From assembly GCF_019443425.1 (NCBI RefSeq), contig NZ_CP080382.1:1240001-1304000 (forward strand): a stretch of DNA of 64,000 nt, written 5' to 3'. The DNA is from Arthrobacter sp. PAMC25284. GTDB taxonomy: Bacteria; Actinomycetota; Actinomycetes; Actinomycetales; Micrococcaceae. The notes below the pieces were generated by a model. The model ran no database searches and had not been told where the DNA came from. It was given only the letters and a program-made list of their open reading frames with translations. The position numbers were made by a program, and so were the translations under genes. Below are positions 9,471 to 19,019 of this stretch, piece after piece; positions within the stretch are counted from its first letter, which is position 1, and each line of letters opens with the position of its first letter.

Positions 9471-9953
9471 TCAGCCAAGCAGGAAGATCCTGGCCAGCAC
9501 CGCAATGCCCGCGGCCCACAGCATGGAGGTCAGTGTTCCAATGATGAACCGCTCGGCCGCTACCGGAGTGGCCTTGAGTTCGGCGAAGCGGCCCAATCCT
9601 TTGATCGCAACAACGTAGGCGATGGCAACGGGTTCTCCCGCGAGGATCGCGAGAGCGACCGCTACCCGTTCGAGGATGCCGATGATGGCGCCGCCACGCA
9701 GGATTCGTGCGTTGGCCGCGGCATCTGCCGGCGGCGGCGTTGAATCCCGGGGCAGCCCTGCCGGTTGCCGTGCGGCCGTTTCATCATCGATCCTGACGTC
9801 GGCCGCAGGGTCCTCGATGGAGCCGGTCACAACGCCGGCGGCGGCATCCGCCCGGTCATCAATGGTCCGGGCGAGCCGGAAGACCAGGGCCGTGACGGGC
9901 CACCCGGCGACCCCGGCCGTGAGCAGGGCCACGGCGATCCAGAGCGCGTTCAC
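9471..9953 (-). CDS. Small membrane protein paired with SatD-family gene
   Basis: 160 residues. One N-terminal hydrophobic segment (LWIAVALLTAGVAGWPVTALVF), a hydrophilic middle part of about 60 residues, then two hydrophobic segments around IIGILERVAVALAILAGEP and FIIGTLTSMLWAAGIAVLA. Between the last two lies YVVAIKGLGRFAELKATPVA, a conserved-looking block of the kind seen in uncharacterised small membrane proteins. Its ATG overlaps the stop of the SatD-like gene (ATGA, 9950-9953), so the two are translationally coupled and probably work together. No function can be assigned from sequence. Confidence 0.75.
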   Translation of the reverse strand: MNALWIAVALLTAGVAGWPVTALVFRLARTIDDRADAAAGVVTGSIEDPAADVRIDDETAARQPAGLPRDSTPPPADAAANARILRGGAIIGILERVAVALAILAGEPVAIAYVVAIKGLGRFAELKATPVAAERFIIGTLTSMLWAAGIAVLARIFLLG

Positions 9954-10648
9954 GGGTTTCCTGCCGTCGTGCGGTCCGGGACCTGCCGTGGCGTGTCCCT
10001 TGCGGCGTTTTCAATCCCGGCGCTCAGGCCGTGCGCGAGGGAAAGCAGCATTTCCGCGGCCGGCCTCGCCGCACATTCTTCCTGCCAGCCCGAGCGAAGC
10101 AGCGCACGGCTCACGGACTGCTCAGTGATCCCGAGGATTCCCGCCGCGATTTTTTGTGTGCCGTGCGTGCCGGCGTGCCCGTCCTGCGCCGAACGCAGGG
10201 CATCCACCACCTTCCACTGTGCCGCCGTCCGGTCCTGGACCAGCCGGCCGATGAGCCGGAGGACTGCCTCGGCGTTCGCGCAGGCCTCGGCGCCGCCGTC
10301 GCGCGGGCTTTCGCAGGCCACCACGAGCGGGACGTGGGCGGCCGCAGCCTTGGCGCGGTCCACCGCAGCTCTGGCTGCCACGAAGGCCGCCCCGGAGCCC
10401 TCCCGTGGACTCACCGGCAGCGGCCGGTGCACCTCACCCACTCCGATCCCGACGTACCAGCGGCCGCTGCGCAGCGCATGCAGGGCGATCGCCACCACGT
10501 CCCCGGGGTGCTCAAGAACGCCCTGGACTTCGTCGCCGACCGAGCGCTCGAAGCGGGCAGCCGTCAGTGGACGCAGGGCCGACAGGAATCCCGGGACACG
10601 ATCCACGTCCGTGGTACTCCCGCGCTGGTCGATGGTCATCACGTACAT
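9950..10648 (-). CDS. SatD-family protein with C-terminal HTH
   Basis: 232 residues. The N-terminus MTIDQRGSTTD (D7) and ERSVGDEVQGVLEHP (D39) followed by RWYVGIGVGEV and a GAAFVAARAAVDRA helix match the SatD family. The same succession of elements resembles the palm of class III nucleotidyl cyclases (F-x-D-I, G-D-x-V, G-I-x-x-G-E-V), but the position of the cyclase Asn is not conserved. Residues about 163-188 (GTQKIAAGILGITEQSVSRA) look like a helix-turn-helix. It is coupled to the membrane-protein gene downstream. The start has no Shine-Dalgarno; TAGGCT lies 6 nt upstream (10655-10660) and TTGATT at 10679-10684 could be the -35, so a leaderless message is likely. Confidence 0.75.
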   Translation of the reverse strand: MYVMTIDQRGSTTDVDRVPGFLSALRPLTAARFERSVGDEVQGVLEHPGDVVAIALHALRSGRWYVGIGVGEVHRPLPVSPREGSGAAFVAARAAVDRAKAAAAHVPLVVACESPRDGGAEACANAEAVLRLIGRLVQDRTAAQWKVVDALRSAQDGHAGTHGTQKIAAGILGITEQSVSRALLRSGWQEECAARPAAEMLLSLAHGLSAGIENAARDTPRQVPDRTTAGNP

Positions 10649-10694
10649 GGCCCCAGCCTAAACGGCGCTGCGCAGATTAATCAATCACTATGAG

Positions 10695-10712
10695 CTGATT
10701 CTGTAAAATCAG
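10695..10712. promoter_or_regulatory. Palindrome CTGATT-N6-AATCAG upstream of the satD-like gene
   Basis: Perfect 6-bp arms around the 6-nt centre CTGTAA, lying upstream of the inferred -35 box (10679-10684) of the satD-like gene and between it and the end of rseP. Position fits an activator or autoregulator site. It is too short and A/T-rich to be a strong terminator for either neighbour. Confidence 0.35.
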
Positions 10713-10736
10713 TCGAAAGGAGCTGCTTTACGACAA

Positions 10737-12068
10737 TCAGCCGAACAGGTTTACGGGCTTGACGATGTCGGCGTAAATCAGCAGCGCACCCATTCCCATC
10801 AGCAGCACCGCCACGACATAGGTCACCGGCAGCATCTTTGCCAGGTCGAAGGCGCCGGGGTCCGGGCGGCCGAACAGTTTGGCCAGCTGGCGGCGGGCGC
10901 CTTCGTACAGCGCGCCCGCCACATGGCCGCCGTCGAGCGGCAGCAACGGCACCAGGTTGAAAACCGCAAGCGCAAAATTGAGTCCGGCAAGCAACCCGAT
11001 CAGGGCCCCGAACCTGGACATCAGCGGGACCTCCTCCATCGCGGCGACCTCGCCGGCCACCCGGCCCACTCCGACCACGCTGATGGGCCCGTTGGGGTCC
11101 CGGGGCTCGTCACTGAACGCAGCCTCCGCCACGCCGGCCACCCGGGCCGGCAGGTTCAGGATCACACCGGAGATCAGCCGGATGTTTTCGCCCGACATCG
11201 GGAGTACTTCCGAGGCCGGTTGCTGCACGAGCTTGGTCTGGGCCCCGATGCCAAGGAATCCGACATCCTGGTACAGCAGCTTGCCGTCGGCGTCCTCTGC
11301 CTGCCGGCCGTCGTCGCCAACCACCGGACGGGCGGAGAGGACCGGGGTGACCGTGGTCGCGACGGACGCGCCGTCGCGCTGGACGGTCAGGCTGACCTGT
11401 TTGCCCGCCGACGCGCGGATCCAGCCGGTGAGTTCGTCCCAGCTGGTGACGGCTTTGCCGTCAAAGTTGGTGATGACGTCATTGGGCCGGAGACCGGCGG
11501 CTGCTGCGGGGGTGGGGATACAGTCGGCGGAGTCCGGATCGATGGTCTGCCCGGCCTCGACCTGGCACTTCGAGACGTTCGCGACGGTGGTGGTCTGTGC
11601 CGCCACTCCGAACCCCATCAGCAGGACTGCCGTGAGAACAACACCAATCAGCAGGTTCACCGCCGGTCCGCCGAGCATAATGATCATTTTCTTCCAGACC
11701 GGAAGGCGGTAGAAAACCCGGCGCTCGTCCTCGGGGCCAACTTCCTCATGGGCGAAGGAACGGGCGTCGGTGGCAAGCGACTGGAACATACCGGTGCTCG
11801 AGGTGCGGACCGTGCCGTCGTCCTTATTTGGCGGGTACATACCAATCATGGATACAAAGCCACCCAGCGGGATGGCCTTGACGCCGTATTCGGTTTCTCC
11901 CCGGCGCTTGGACCAGAGGGTCGGTCCGAACCCGATCATGTATTTGGTGACCCGGACCTTGAACAGCTTGGCCGGCAGCAGGTGCCCCACCTCGTGCAGG
12001 GCGATGGACACGGCAATACCGATCGCCACGAAGACGACACCGAGGATGAAGAGGAGGACGGGGCTCAT
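10737..12068 (-). CDS. rseP: Site-2 (M50) RIP metalloprotease
   Basis: 443 residues. Zinc site H25-E-V-G-H29 lies in the first membrane segment, and the second motif LPLDGGHVAGALYEG, which provides the third zinc ligand, is near residue 375; a PDZ domain sits between (about residues 180-290: PTPAAAAGLRPNDVITNFDGK). Several membrane spans. This is the actinobacterial RseP/Rip1 type that cuts membrane-bound anti-sigma factors or other single-pass proteins within the membrane. It lies 49 nt downstream of dxr on the same strand, the usual pairing. Confidence 0.95.
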   Translation of the reverse strand: MSPVLLFILGVVFVAIGIAVSIALHEVGHLLPAKLFKVRVTKYMIGFGPTLWSKRRGETEYGVKAIPLGGFVSMIGMYPPNKDDGTVRTSSTGMFQSLATDARSFAHEEVGPEDERRVFYRLPVWKKMIIMLGGPAVNLLIGVVLTAVLLMGFGVAAQTTTVANVSKCQVEAGQTIDPDSADCIPTPAAAAGLRPNDVITNFDGKAVTSWDELTGWIRASAGKQVSLTVQRDGASVATTVTPVLSARPVVGDDGRQAEDADGKLLYQDVGFLGIGAQTKLVQQPASEVLPMSGENIRLISGVILNLPARVAGVAEAAFSDEPRDPNGPISVVGVGRVAGEVAAMEEVPLMSRFGALIGLLAGLNFALAVFNLVPLLPLDGGHVAGALYEGARRQLAKLFGRPDPGAFDLAKMLPVTYVVAVLLMGMGALLIYADIVKPVNLFG

Positions 12069-12117
12069 GGACGTGATCTGCTGCTTCCTGGGACTTCTCG
12101 GCTACTGGGGACTGCGA

Positions 12118-13302
12118 CTAAATGCTTCTTATGGCCAAACGTTCGTGGGTCCGCGCGCGTGCCCACCGTTCAGCTTCCAGCACGGACTCCAGCGTCAGCC
12201 CGGAGGACCCTGCATGCTCGCTGAGTACTGCTTCGATCGTATCGACGATGTCGGTGAAGCGTATCCGGCCCGCATGGAAGGCCGTAACGGCCTCCTCGTT
12301 GGCGGCGTTGAACACGGCCGGGTAGGTACTCCCCCGGTGGGCCGCGTCTTTTGCCAGTCCAACGGCGGGGAACGCCACGGTATCGAGCGGCTCAAACGTC
12401 CAGCTCGCAGCCTTGGTCCAGTCACAGGAACTGGCTGCCCCCGGCACGCGCGCGGGCCAGCCCAGGCCCAGGGCGATTGGCAGGCGCATGTCCGGCGGGG
12501 AGGCCTGCGCAATGGTGGACCCGTCGATGAACTGGACCATGGAGTGGACCACGGACTGGGGATGGACCACGACGTCGATCTTTTCCAGCGGGATGTCGAA
12601 GAGCAGATGGGCCTCGATCAGTTCCAGGCCCTTGTTGACGAGGCTGGCGGAGTTGGTGGTGACCATCAGGCCCATGTCCCAGGTGGGGTGCGCAAGGGCG
12701 TCCTGCGGCGTGACGTGGTGGAGTTCGTTTCGGGTTTTGCCGCGGAAGGGCCCGCCGGACGCTGTCAGGACCAGCCGGTCCACCTCGGCCGCTGTCCCCG
12801 AACGCAGGCACTGGGCGATCGCCGAGTGTTCCGAGTCCACGGGCACGATCTGGCCCTCCCGGGCTGCGGCCTTCACAAGGGCGCCGCCCACAATCAGCGA
12901 TTCCTTGTTCGCGAGCGCCAAGGTCGCACCCGATTTGAGCGCGGCGAGGGTTGGCGCCAACCCGATGGAGCCGGTGATGCCGTTCAGGACCACGTCGGCG
13001 TCGATCTCCGCAATCCTGGTGGCGGCATCCGGGCCGGTGATGATGTCCGGCCGGTAGCCAATCAACCCGGCGGCGAGCGCGGCGTCGGAAATGAGGGACT
13101 GCAGCGTGGCCGCGTCGCCGGTCGCGATCCCGATGGCGTGGGCACGGGTATGCACGGCCTGGCGGGCGAGGAGCCCGGGGTTGCCGCCGCCGGCACTGAG
13201 CGCTACGACCTCGAAAAGGTCAGGGGCGCCGTCGACGACGTCAATCGCCTGTGTGCCGATGGAACCGGTGGACCCGAGGATAACGATCTTGCGCGGCTGC
13301 AT
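12118..13302 (-). CDS. dxr: 1-deoxy-D-xylulose 5-phosphate reductoisomerase
   Basis: 394 residues. The N-terminal NADPH-binding loop is [15 protein letters not shown], the metal and substrate site shows [12 protein letters not shown], and the flexible active-site loop and [15 protein letters not shown] segment are present. It is the first committed enzyme of the MEP pathway, converting DXP to MEP with NADPH. ATG 13302 is followed directly by the nucleotide-binding fold. It probably forms an operon with rseP. Confidence 0.97.
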   Translation of the reverse strand: MQPRKIVILGSTGSIGTQAIDVVDGAPDLFEVVALSAGGGNPGLLARQAVHTRAHAIGIATGDAATLQSLISDAALAAGLIGYRPDIITGPDAATRIAEIDADVVLNGITGSIGLAPTLAALKSGATLALANKESLIVGGALVKAAAREGQIVPVDSEHSAIAQCLRSGTAAEVDRLVLTASGGPFRGKTRNELHHVTPQDALAHPTWDMGLMVTTNSASLVNKGLELIEAHLLFDIPLEKIDVVVHPQSVVHSMVQFIDGSTIAQASPPDMRLPIALGLGWPARVPGAASSCDWTKAASWTFEPLDTVAFPAVGLAKDAAHRGSTYPAVFNAANEEAVTAFHAGRIRFTDIVDTIEAVLSEHAGSSGLTLESVLEAERWARARTHERLAIRSI

Positions 13303-13370
13303 TGCTTAAGTATCCCGCACCGGATCTTCCCGCGAGGACTCGCGCTCCCGCGGCCGCACCTCACCGACGG

Positions 13371-14117
13371 CTACCCGTATGCCAGTTCCCAGGCACCCTT
13401 GATCACCGTCGTGACCGCGCCCACGTAGGCAATGCCAATGACGATGCCGCGGACGACCACCGGGCGGATCCGGCCTGAGAGCAGGTCCCCCGCCGCGATG
13501 CCCACGACCATGGCCCCGAGGATACCCAGCAACTGCCAGCCGGCCAGGGCGGGAAGGTGGCCGCCGGAGAAGAAGTACTTGCTGAGCAGCGATGACAGCC
13601 CGGTGGTGATGAAGTAGGGCTGCAGGGTGGCGCCGAAGCCCTTCTGGTCCCAGCGGGTGGCGATGGCATAGGCGGTCATTGCCGGCCCGCCAACGCCGGC
13701 GGCGGCGTTCATGAGGCCGCTGGAAAACCCGAGCGTCACCATGGGCACCGGGCCGGTGGCGTGCCATGACCTGCGGTTCAGATGCTGTGATGCCGCCAGG
13801 GCGATGAACAGCAGCACGCCGATGCAGACTTCCAGGGCGGCCGCGGGAACGTGGCTGGCCAGCCAGGCGCCGGGCACCACCCCCAGGAGGGCCGAGGCCG
13901 CCAGTCCGGCGTAGCGCCTCCACTCGACATACCGCCACACCCTGGACAGGATCAGCAATGACGACGTCGCGCCGCAGAGATTGACGATCATCACGCCGTC
14001 AAACGGACCCAGCAGTACCACGAGGAACGGAGCGACCAGCAGGCCGAAGCCGAGGCCGGCAAGACGCTGGGCCAGTGCCCCAGCCACTACGGCGAAGAGC
14101 ACCAAAGCAAACATCAT
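13371..14117 (-). CDS. TSUP-family (TauE/SafE) permease
   Basis: 248 residues, about eight hydrophobic segments. AQRLAGLGFGLLVAPFLVVL near the N-terminus and GLMNAAAGVGGPAMTAYAIA near residue 140 are the two family half-repeats. It is distant from the TSUP protein encoded at 4196 (shorter loops, different motifs), so the two are unlikely to be a recent duplication. Substrate unknown; sulfite/organosulfonate or organic-anion export is typical of the family. The start is ATG 14117 or the second codon, also ATG. Confidence 0.82.
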   Translation of the reverse strand: MMFALVLFAVVAGALAQRLAGLGFGLLVAPFLVVLLGPFDGVMIVNLCGATSSLLILSRVWRYVEWRRYAGLAASALLGVVPGAWLASHVPAAALEVCIGVLLFIALAASQHLNRRSWHATGPVPMVTLGFSSGLMNAAAGVGGPAMTAYAIATRWDQKGFGATLQPYFITTGLSSLLSKYFFSGGHLPALAGWQLLGILGAMVVGIAAGDLLSGRIRPVVVRGIVIGIAYVGAVTTVIKGAWELAYG

Positions 14118-14171
14118 TCGATCCTAGTACCGTGAGCTTCAGCCGCTCTGTCCCGCCGGCGGGCAGCCCCG

Positions 14172-14207
14172 GCAGCCAGCCCCGCAGCCAGTCGCGCAGC
14201 CAGTCCC
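14172..14207. repeat. Three tandem 12-bp repeats
   Basis: GCAGCCAGCCCC, GCAGCCAGTCGC and GCAGCCAGTCCC follow each other without gaps in the short gap between the TSUP and LMF genes, which are divergent. The period is a multiple of three but no convincing gene covers them. Confidence 0.6.
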
Positions 14208-14240
14208 GGCGGGTCGTCCCGGGTCGGCGGCAGGCGTAAC

Positions 14241-15701
14241 GTGGGGATGGTGGAGTGGGCTGCGTGGTTGGACGCACCGGAGTATGAATTTGCCCGGCAG
14301 GTCCTGCAGCGCGGCATCGCGGCGCTCTACTTCGTGGCGTTCCTGTCCTCGCTCAACCAATTCCCGGCCCTGCTCGGCGAGCGCGGGCTCCTGCCGGTGC
14401 CGGACTTCCTGGCCGGCGTCAGCCGCCTGGGCCGGCCCACCCTGTTCCGCTGGCACTACTCGGACCGGCTCTTCCGCGGCGTCTGCTGGACGGGCCTGGC
14501 GGTTTCCGGCACGCTGATCGCGGGGCTGCCGCAGGCCGGGCCGCCGTGGCTGCCGTTGCTCGCTTTCCTGGCGCTGTGGTGGCTGTACATGTCAATCGTT
14601 AATGTCGGCCAGACGTTCTATGGTTTCGGCTGGGAGATGCTGCTGCTCGAAGCGGGCTTCATCGCAGCCTTCCTGGGCTCTGACCAGACTCCCCCGCCGC
14701 GGACAATCCTCATCATGCTGGCGTGGCTCGTGTTCCGGCTGGAGTTCGGCGCCGGCATGATCAAGATCCGCGGCGGCCGGGAGTGGCGGGACCTGACGGC
14801 CCTCTACTACCATCACGAGACCCAGCCGATGCCGGGCCCGCTGAGCCGGCAGGCGCACCTGCTGCCCCGTCGGGTCCATCGGATGGAGGTTCTCGGCAAC
14901 CACTTCGCCCAGTTGGTAGTGCCGTTTTTCCTTTTTGCCCCGCAGCCTCTGGCCAGCGCCGCGGCGGGCATCATCATTTTCACCCAGCTCTGGCTGGTGG
15001 CGACCGGAAACTTTGCGTGGTTGAACTGGATGGCGGTGGTGCTTGCATTCGCGGCGATCAGCGACCCCGTGGCGCACGCTCTTGTGCCGGCCATTCCCGC
15101 GGATTGGGGGCCCGCCGGTGCTGCCTCGACGCCGCTGTGGTGGCTCGTGGTGATCCTGGCCGTGACGGTCTTGCTCGTTGCGCTCAGCTACCGGCCGGTC
15201 GAAAACCTTTTCTCCCGCCACCAGCTGATGAACGCCAGCTTCAACCGCTGGCAGCTGGGCAACACCTATGGGGCCTTTGGTACGGTCACGAAGCGGCGGA
15301 TCGAAATCGTGGTGGAAGGAACCTTCGCCGAAGATCCCGACGACGACGCCGGCTGGCGGGAGTATGGCTTCCGTGGAAAGCCCGGCGATGTCCGCCGTCT
15401 TCCGCGTCAGTGGGCGCCGTACCATCTGCGCCTCGACTGGCTGATGTGGTTCCTGCCGCTGCGCACCGTGCACGAGGAATGGTTTTACGCCTTCCTCGCC
15501 AGGCTGCTGACGGCGGACCGGCCCACGCTGCGGCTGTTGCGCCTGGACCCGTTTGACGGCGGATGCCCCCGCTGGGTGCGGGCGCGCGCCTGCCTGTACC
15601 GCTTCGCCACCCGGGCGGAATTCCGCGAGACCGGGCAGCGCTGGATTCGGACCCCGCTGTACATGGCGATCCCGCCGGTGTCGCTACCGCCAGAGGACTG
15701 A
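14241..15701 (+). CDS. Lipase maturation factor (LMF1-like) family membrane protein
   Basis: 486 residues with about seven to eight membrane segments in the first 330 residues and a long soluble C-terminal part. Family blocks visible are FNRWQLGNTYGAFGTVTKRR, the EFGAGMIKIRGG segment and YGFRGKPGDVRRLPRQWAPY. In vertebrates LMF1 helps fold lipoprotein lipase; bacterial homologues have no known role. Start could be GTG 14241 or ATG 14247, both giving the same protein from residue 3. It stands alone, facing away from the TSUP gene and converging on tctA. Confidence 0.85.
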   Translation: MGMVEWAAWLDAPEYEFARQVLQRGIAALYFVAFLSSLNQFPALLGERGLLPVPDFLAGVSRLGRPTLFRWHYSDRLFRGVCWTGLAVSGTLIAGLPQAGPPWLPLLAFLALWWLYMSIVNVGQTFYGFGWEMLLLEAGFIAAFLGSDQTPPPRTILIMLAWLVFRLEFGAGMIKIRGGREWRDLTALYYHHETQPMPGPLSRQAHLLPRRVHRMEVLGNHFAQLVVPFFLFAPQPLASAAAGIIIFTQLWLVATGNFAWLNWMAVVLAFAAISDPVAHALVPAIPADWGPAGAASTPLWWLVVILAVTVLLVALSYRPVENLFSRHQLMNASFNRWQLGNTYGAFGTVTKRRIEIVVEGTFAEDPDDDAGWREYGFRGKPGDVRRLPRQWAPYHLRLDWLMWFLPLRTVHEEWFYAFLARLLTADRPTLRLLRLDPFDGGCPRWVRARACLYRFATRAEFRETGQRWIRTPLYMAIPPVSLPPED

Positions 15702-15783
15702 ACTCTTCGACGGCAGCCGAACAGCCCGCGGCAGCGCTGTGCGCGCACCACGGGCCATTCGGCTGATCCTCGGCAGGTGGTTC

Positions 15784-17319
15784 CTAAGCGGAGATTTCCT
15801 CCTTCGCCGGCTCAACCGCCTCCAGCGCGGCCTGCCGGCGGCGCAGCCACCACGATCCTGCGAAGATCAGGGCCATGGAGGCGTAGACCACGATCGTGAA
15901 GGGCGAGGAGACCAGTGCCACGGGATCGTTCTGGGAGAGCTGCAGCGAGCGACGCAGCTGCACTTCAAACATCGGGCCCAGAATCATCGCCACCACCATC
16001 GGCGCCACCGGGTAGCCGTAGCGGCGCATGAAGTAGCCCAGGATCCCGACTACCAGCAGGATGCCGACGTCGACGGTGGAGAAGTTCACCGAGAAGGCCC
16101 CCAGCGCGGCGAAGACCAGGATGCCGCCGTACAGGTACGGCCTTGGGATCTGCAGGATCTTCACCCAGAGACCCACCAGCGGCAGGTTCAGCACCAGCAG
16201 CATCAGATTCCCCACATACAGGGAGGCGATCAGGGTCCAGACCAGGGCGCTCTGGTTCTCGAACAGCAGCGGGCCGGGCTGGATCTGATAGCGCTGGAAC
16301 GCGGTGAGCATCATCGCCGCCGTCGCCGTCGTCGGGATGCCGAGGGTCAGCAGCGGCACCAGCACGCCGGCGGCAGCGGCGTTGTTTGCCGCTTCCGGAC
16401 CCGCCACGCCTTCGATGGCGCCCTTGCCAAATTGGGCCTTGTTCTCGCCCTTGGCCAGCCTGCGTTCGGCCGCGTAGGACAGGAACGTGGACACGTCCGC
16501 GCCGCCGGCCGGAACCGTGCCGATCGGGAAGCCGATAAAGGTCCCGCGCAGCCACGGCTTCCAGGACCGCTTCCAGTCCTCCCTGGACAGCCAGGCGTTC
16601 TTGCCCTTGCTCACCGGGATCAGTTCGACCGGGCCGTGCCGGAGCTTTGATGCGACGTACAGGGCCTCACCGAGGGCAAAGAGTCCCACGGCGACGAGTA
16701 CCATGTCGATGCCGTCCACCAGATTGGGGTTGTCGAACGTGAAGCGCTGCTGTGCAGTGCTGTCATCAATGCCGACCATGCCGATGAAGAGTCCAAGGGC
16801 CAGCGAGGCCAGGCCGCGCAGGACCGAGGCGCCCAGCAGCGCGCCCACGGTCAGGAAGGCCACCACCATCAGCGCCACGTAGTCCACCGGGCCCAGGCCC
16901 ACGGCAAGGTCGGCGACGATGGGAGCCAGGAAGGTCAGCAGCACGGTCGCGATCGTGCCGGCGATGAACGAGCCGATCGCCGCCGTCGCCAGAGCCGCCG
17001 CTCCCCTGCCGGCCTTGGCCATCTTGTTGCCTTCGAGCGCCGTGACGATCGAGGCCGATTCGCCCGGTGTGTTGAGCAGAATGGACGTGGTGGAGCCGCC
17101 GTACATCCCGCCGTAGTAGATGCCGGCGAAAACAATCAGCGCCGCGGCCGGGTCCAGCGAGTAGGTGATGGGCATCAGCAGGGCCACGGTCATGGCGGGG
17201 CCGATGCCCGGCAGGACGCCGACTGCGGTGCCGACGAAGACGCCGCCGAGGGCGTAGAGCAGGTAGACGGGCTGCAACGCCGTCGCGAATCCTTCAAGAA
17301 GCAACATGAAGCTATCCAC
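15784..17319 (-). CDS. tctA: Tripartite tricarboxylate transporter, large permease TctA
   Basis: About 511 residues with twelve or so membrane segments. Hallmarks: [20 protein letters not shown] near residue 30, [20 protein letters not shown] near residue 70, and [20 protein letters not shown] near residue 320. It is the channel-forming subunit of the sodium-coupled TTT uptake system for citrate or related di/tricarboxylates. The start was set at GTG 17319 (giving [16 protein letters not shown], as in the family), preceded by AGGGGG; ATG 17307 is possible. It overlaps the tctB stop by 8 nt, so translation is coupled. Confidence 0.93.
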   Translation of the reverse strand: MDSFMLLLEGFATALQPVYLLYALGGVFVGTAVGVLPGIGPAMTVALLMPITYSLDPAAALIVFAGIYYGGMYGGSTTSILLNTPGESASIVTALEGNKMAKAGRGAAALATAAIGSFIAGTIATVLLTFLAPIVADLAVGLGPVDYVALMVVAFLTVGALLGASVLRGLASLALGLFIGMVGIDDSTAQQRFTFDNPNLVDGIDMVLVAVGLFALGEALYVASKLRHGPVELIPVSKGKNAWLSREDWKRSWKPWLRGTFIGFPIGTVPAGGADVSTFLSYAAERRLAKGENKAQFGKGAIEGVAGPEAANNAAAAGVLVPLLTLGIPTTATAAMMLTAFQRYQIQPGPLLFENQSALVWTLIASLYVGNLMLLVLNLPLVGLWVKILQIPRPYLYGGILVFAALGAFSVNFSTVDVGILLVVGILGYFMRRYGYPVAPMVVAMILGPMFEVQLRRSLQLSQNDPVALVSSPFTIVVYASMALIFAGSWWLRRRQAALEAVEPAKEEISA

Positions 17320-17833
17320 GGAAGAACGGCACCCCCTCAAGCAGCGGTCCCGGCGGGAGCGAGACGCCCAGCAGCCCGCCGAAGACGTACTGCAGCACCA
17401 GGGCCAGGATCACGGAGATACCGATCGCTTTCCAGAGCGGCCTGGCCTCCAGGGACCACGCGGCACCGGTAAACAGCACGGCGGCGGCCACCGGCCAGCC
17501 GGCGGATTCAATCAGGAAGATGTGCAGGATCACGAATCCGACGAGCTTGGCGAGGGCCACCCAGTCGGTCTTGGCGGACGCGTCGAGGTCTTCGCCCTCT
17601 TCGGCCTGCCCCACCTTGCCGCGGAGGACCTGTGCGACGATCCCGGTGCCGAGGAGCACCAGCAAGCCGCAGACGATGTACGGGAAGGCCCGCGGGCCGA
17701 TTCCGGTTTCTGACGGCGGGATCGGGATCGATCCCGCCGTCAGGAGTCCCGCCACGCCCACGCTGACGAACACGAGGGCAAACAGGATCTCTCCCGTGGG
17801 CCGCGGGACGGACGTTGTGACATGGCTGGACAT
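17312..17833 (-). CDS. tctB: Tripartite tricarboxylate transporter, small permease TctB
   Basis: 173 residues with four hydrophobic segments and the TctB pattern [20 protein letters not shown] near the N-terminus. It forms the membrane complex with TctA. It begins 2 nt after the tctC stop, so the order is tctC-tctB-tctA in one operon. Confidence 0.92.
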   Translation of the reverse strand: MSSHVTTSVPRPTGEILFALVFVSVGVAGLLTAGSIPIPPSETGIGPRAFPYIVCGLLVLLGTGIVAQVLRGKVGQAEEGEDLDASAKTDWVALAKLVGFVILHIFLIESAGWPVAAAVLFTGAAWSLEARPLWKAIGISVILALVLQYVFGGLLGVSLPPGPLLEGVPFFRG

Positions 17834-17835
17834 AG

Positions 17836-18846
17836 TTACTTGACCAGGCCGATCTCGGACAGCGTGGTCTTGACGTTGGCGATGTCCGCGGTCAGGAAGG
17901 ACTTGAAGTCGTCTCCGGCAAGGAAGGCGTCGTCCCAGTTATTGGTGGCAAGCGTGGTCTTCCAGTCTGAGGAGTCGTGCAGTTTGCTGACGAGGTCGGT
18001 CAGTTTGGCACGCTGGGCGTCGTCGATGGAGCCCGGCGCCACGACGCCGCGCCAGTTGGTCAGAACGACGTCGATCCCCTGGTCCGTGAGCGGTTTGATG
18101 CCCGGCAGCGCGGGTGCTTCGGTTTTGCCGGAGACGGCAAGCGCGCGGACCTTGCCGGCCTTGACCTGCTCGGCGTATTCGCCGACGCCGGAGATTCCGG
18201 CCTGGACTTTATTGCCAAGCAGCGCGGCAATGGATTCGCCGCCGCCGGAGTAGCCGATGTAGTTCAGCTTGTCCGCTTCGACGCCTTGGGATTTGAGGAT
18301 CTGGCCGGCCAGGATGTGGTCGGCGCCGCCGGCCGAGCCGCCGGTGATGGCGACGCCCTTGCCGTTGGCCTTGATGTCCGCGACGAGGTCCTGGACGCTC
18401 TGGTACGGCGACGACTCCGGAACCACCAGGACGAGTGGTTCTTCGGTCAGGCGTGCAATCGGAGTGGTGTCCTCCAGACGGCTCTTGGCCCCGTTGGTCT
18501 CCACGGCTCCGACCATGACGTAGCCCATCACCATCAGTGTATTGGCGTCCTTTTCGGTGGCCAGCTTGGCGAGCCCGTTCGTGCCGCCGGCGCCGCCGAT
18601 GTTGGTGACCTGGGCTGAGCCGACGAGGTTGTTGGTCTGCAGGCCCTGCTGCATGGCGCGGCCGGTCTGGTCCCAGCCGCCGCCCGGGTTCGCGGGGACG
18701 ATGATGCTCAGCTTTTTGACCGCTTCGGCGTCGGCTGACTGAACGGCAGCGGCGCCGGTTGAGCCGCCAGCGCAGGCGGACAGAGCAAGGACGATACCGG
18801 CGGCCCCGGAGGCGAGGGCGGCGCGGCGGGTGAAGTTCGAAGTCAT
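17836..18846 (-). CDS. tctC: Tripartite tricarboxylate transporter substrate-binding lipoprotein TctC
   Basis: 336 residues from ATG 18846, chosen for its GAGGAG Shine-Dalgarno 6 nt upstream. The signal peptide has RRAALASGAAGIVLALSAC with a lipobox (LSAC), so the mature protein should be a surface lipoprotein. The body shows the TTT/Bug family pattern: IIVPANPGGGWDQTGRAMQQ, GGAGGTNGLAKLA and NYIGYSGGGESIAALLGNKV. It captures the carboxylate and hands it to TctAB. The gene is divergent from a DcuS/CitA-like sensor kinase that probably controls the operon. Confidence 0.93.
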   Translation of the reverse strand: MTSNFTRRAALASGAAGIVLALSACAGGSTGAAAVQSADAEAVKKLSIIVPANPGGGWDQTGRAMQQGLQTNNLVGSAQVTNIGGAGGTNGLAKLATEKDANTLMVMGYVMVGAVETNGAKSRLEDTTPIARLTEEPLVLVVPESSPYQSVQDLVADIKANGKGVAITGGSAGGADHILAGQILKSQGVEADKLNYIGYSGGGESIAALLGNKVQAGISGVGEYAEQVKAGKVRALAVSGKTEAPALPGIKPLTDQGIDVVLTNWRGVVAPGSIDDAQRAKLTDLVSKLHDSSDWKTTLATNNWDDAFLAGDDFKSFLTADIANVKTTLSEIGLVK

Positions 18847-18864
18847 AGTTACTCCTCGTTGGGA

Positions 18865-18880
18865 TGTGATGCACGTCATC
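18865..18880. promoter_or_regulatory. CRP/GlxR-like site upstream of tctC
   Basis: TGTGA-TGCACG-TCATC, 8 of 10 specified positions matching the CRP-type consensus TGTGA-N6-TCACA. It lies only 19 bp before the tctC start codon and 140 bp before the divergent kinase gene, so for tctC it would be more natural as a repressor or roadblock site. Confidence 0.4.
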
Positions 18881-19019
18881 GTTGATCACTCCCACGACAT
18901 TAGGAGCGGGCCGCGGCGGCGAACAGTATTCGGACGTAGCGGTGGTAGTGGTCATATTGGTCACGGCCGCAACCCGGATTCCGGCTGTCCGCCCGTCCCC
19001 GGGGTGGGAAACTTGTGAG

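Noticed and set aside
11770..13428. Open frame of 552 codons antisense to dxr and rseP
   Set aside because: Shadow frame; both genes on the minus strand have full catalytic motifs.
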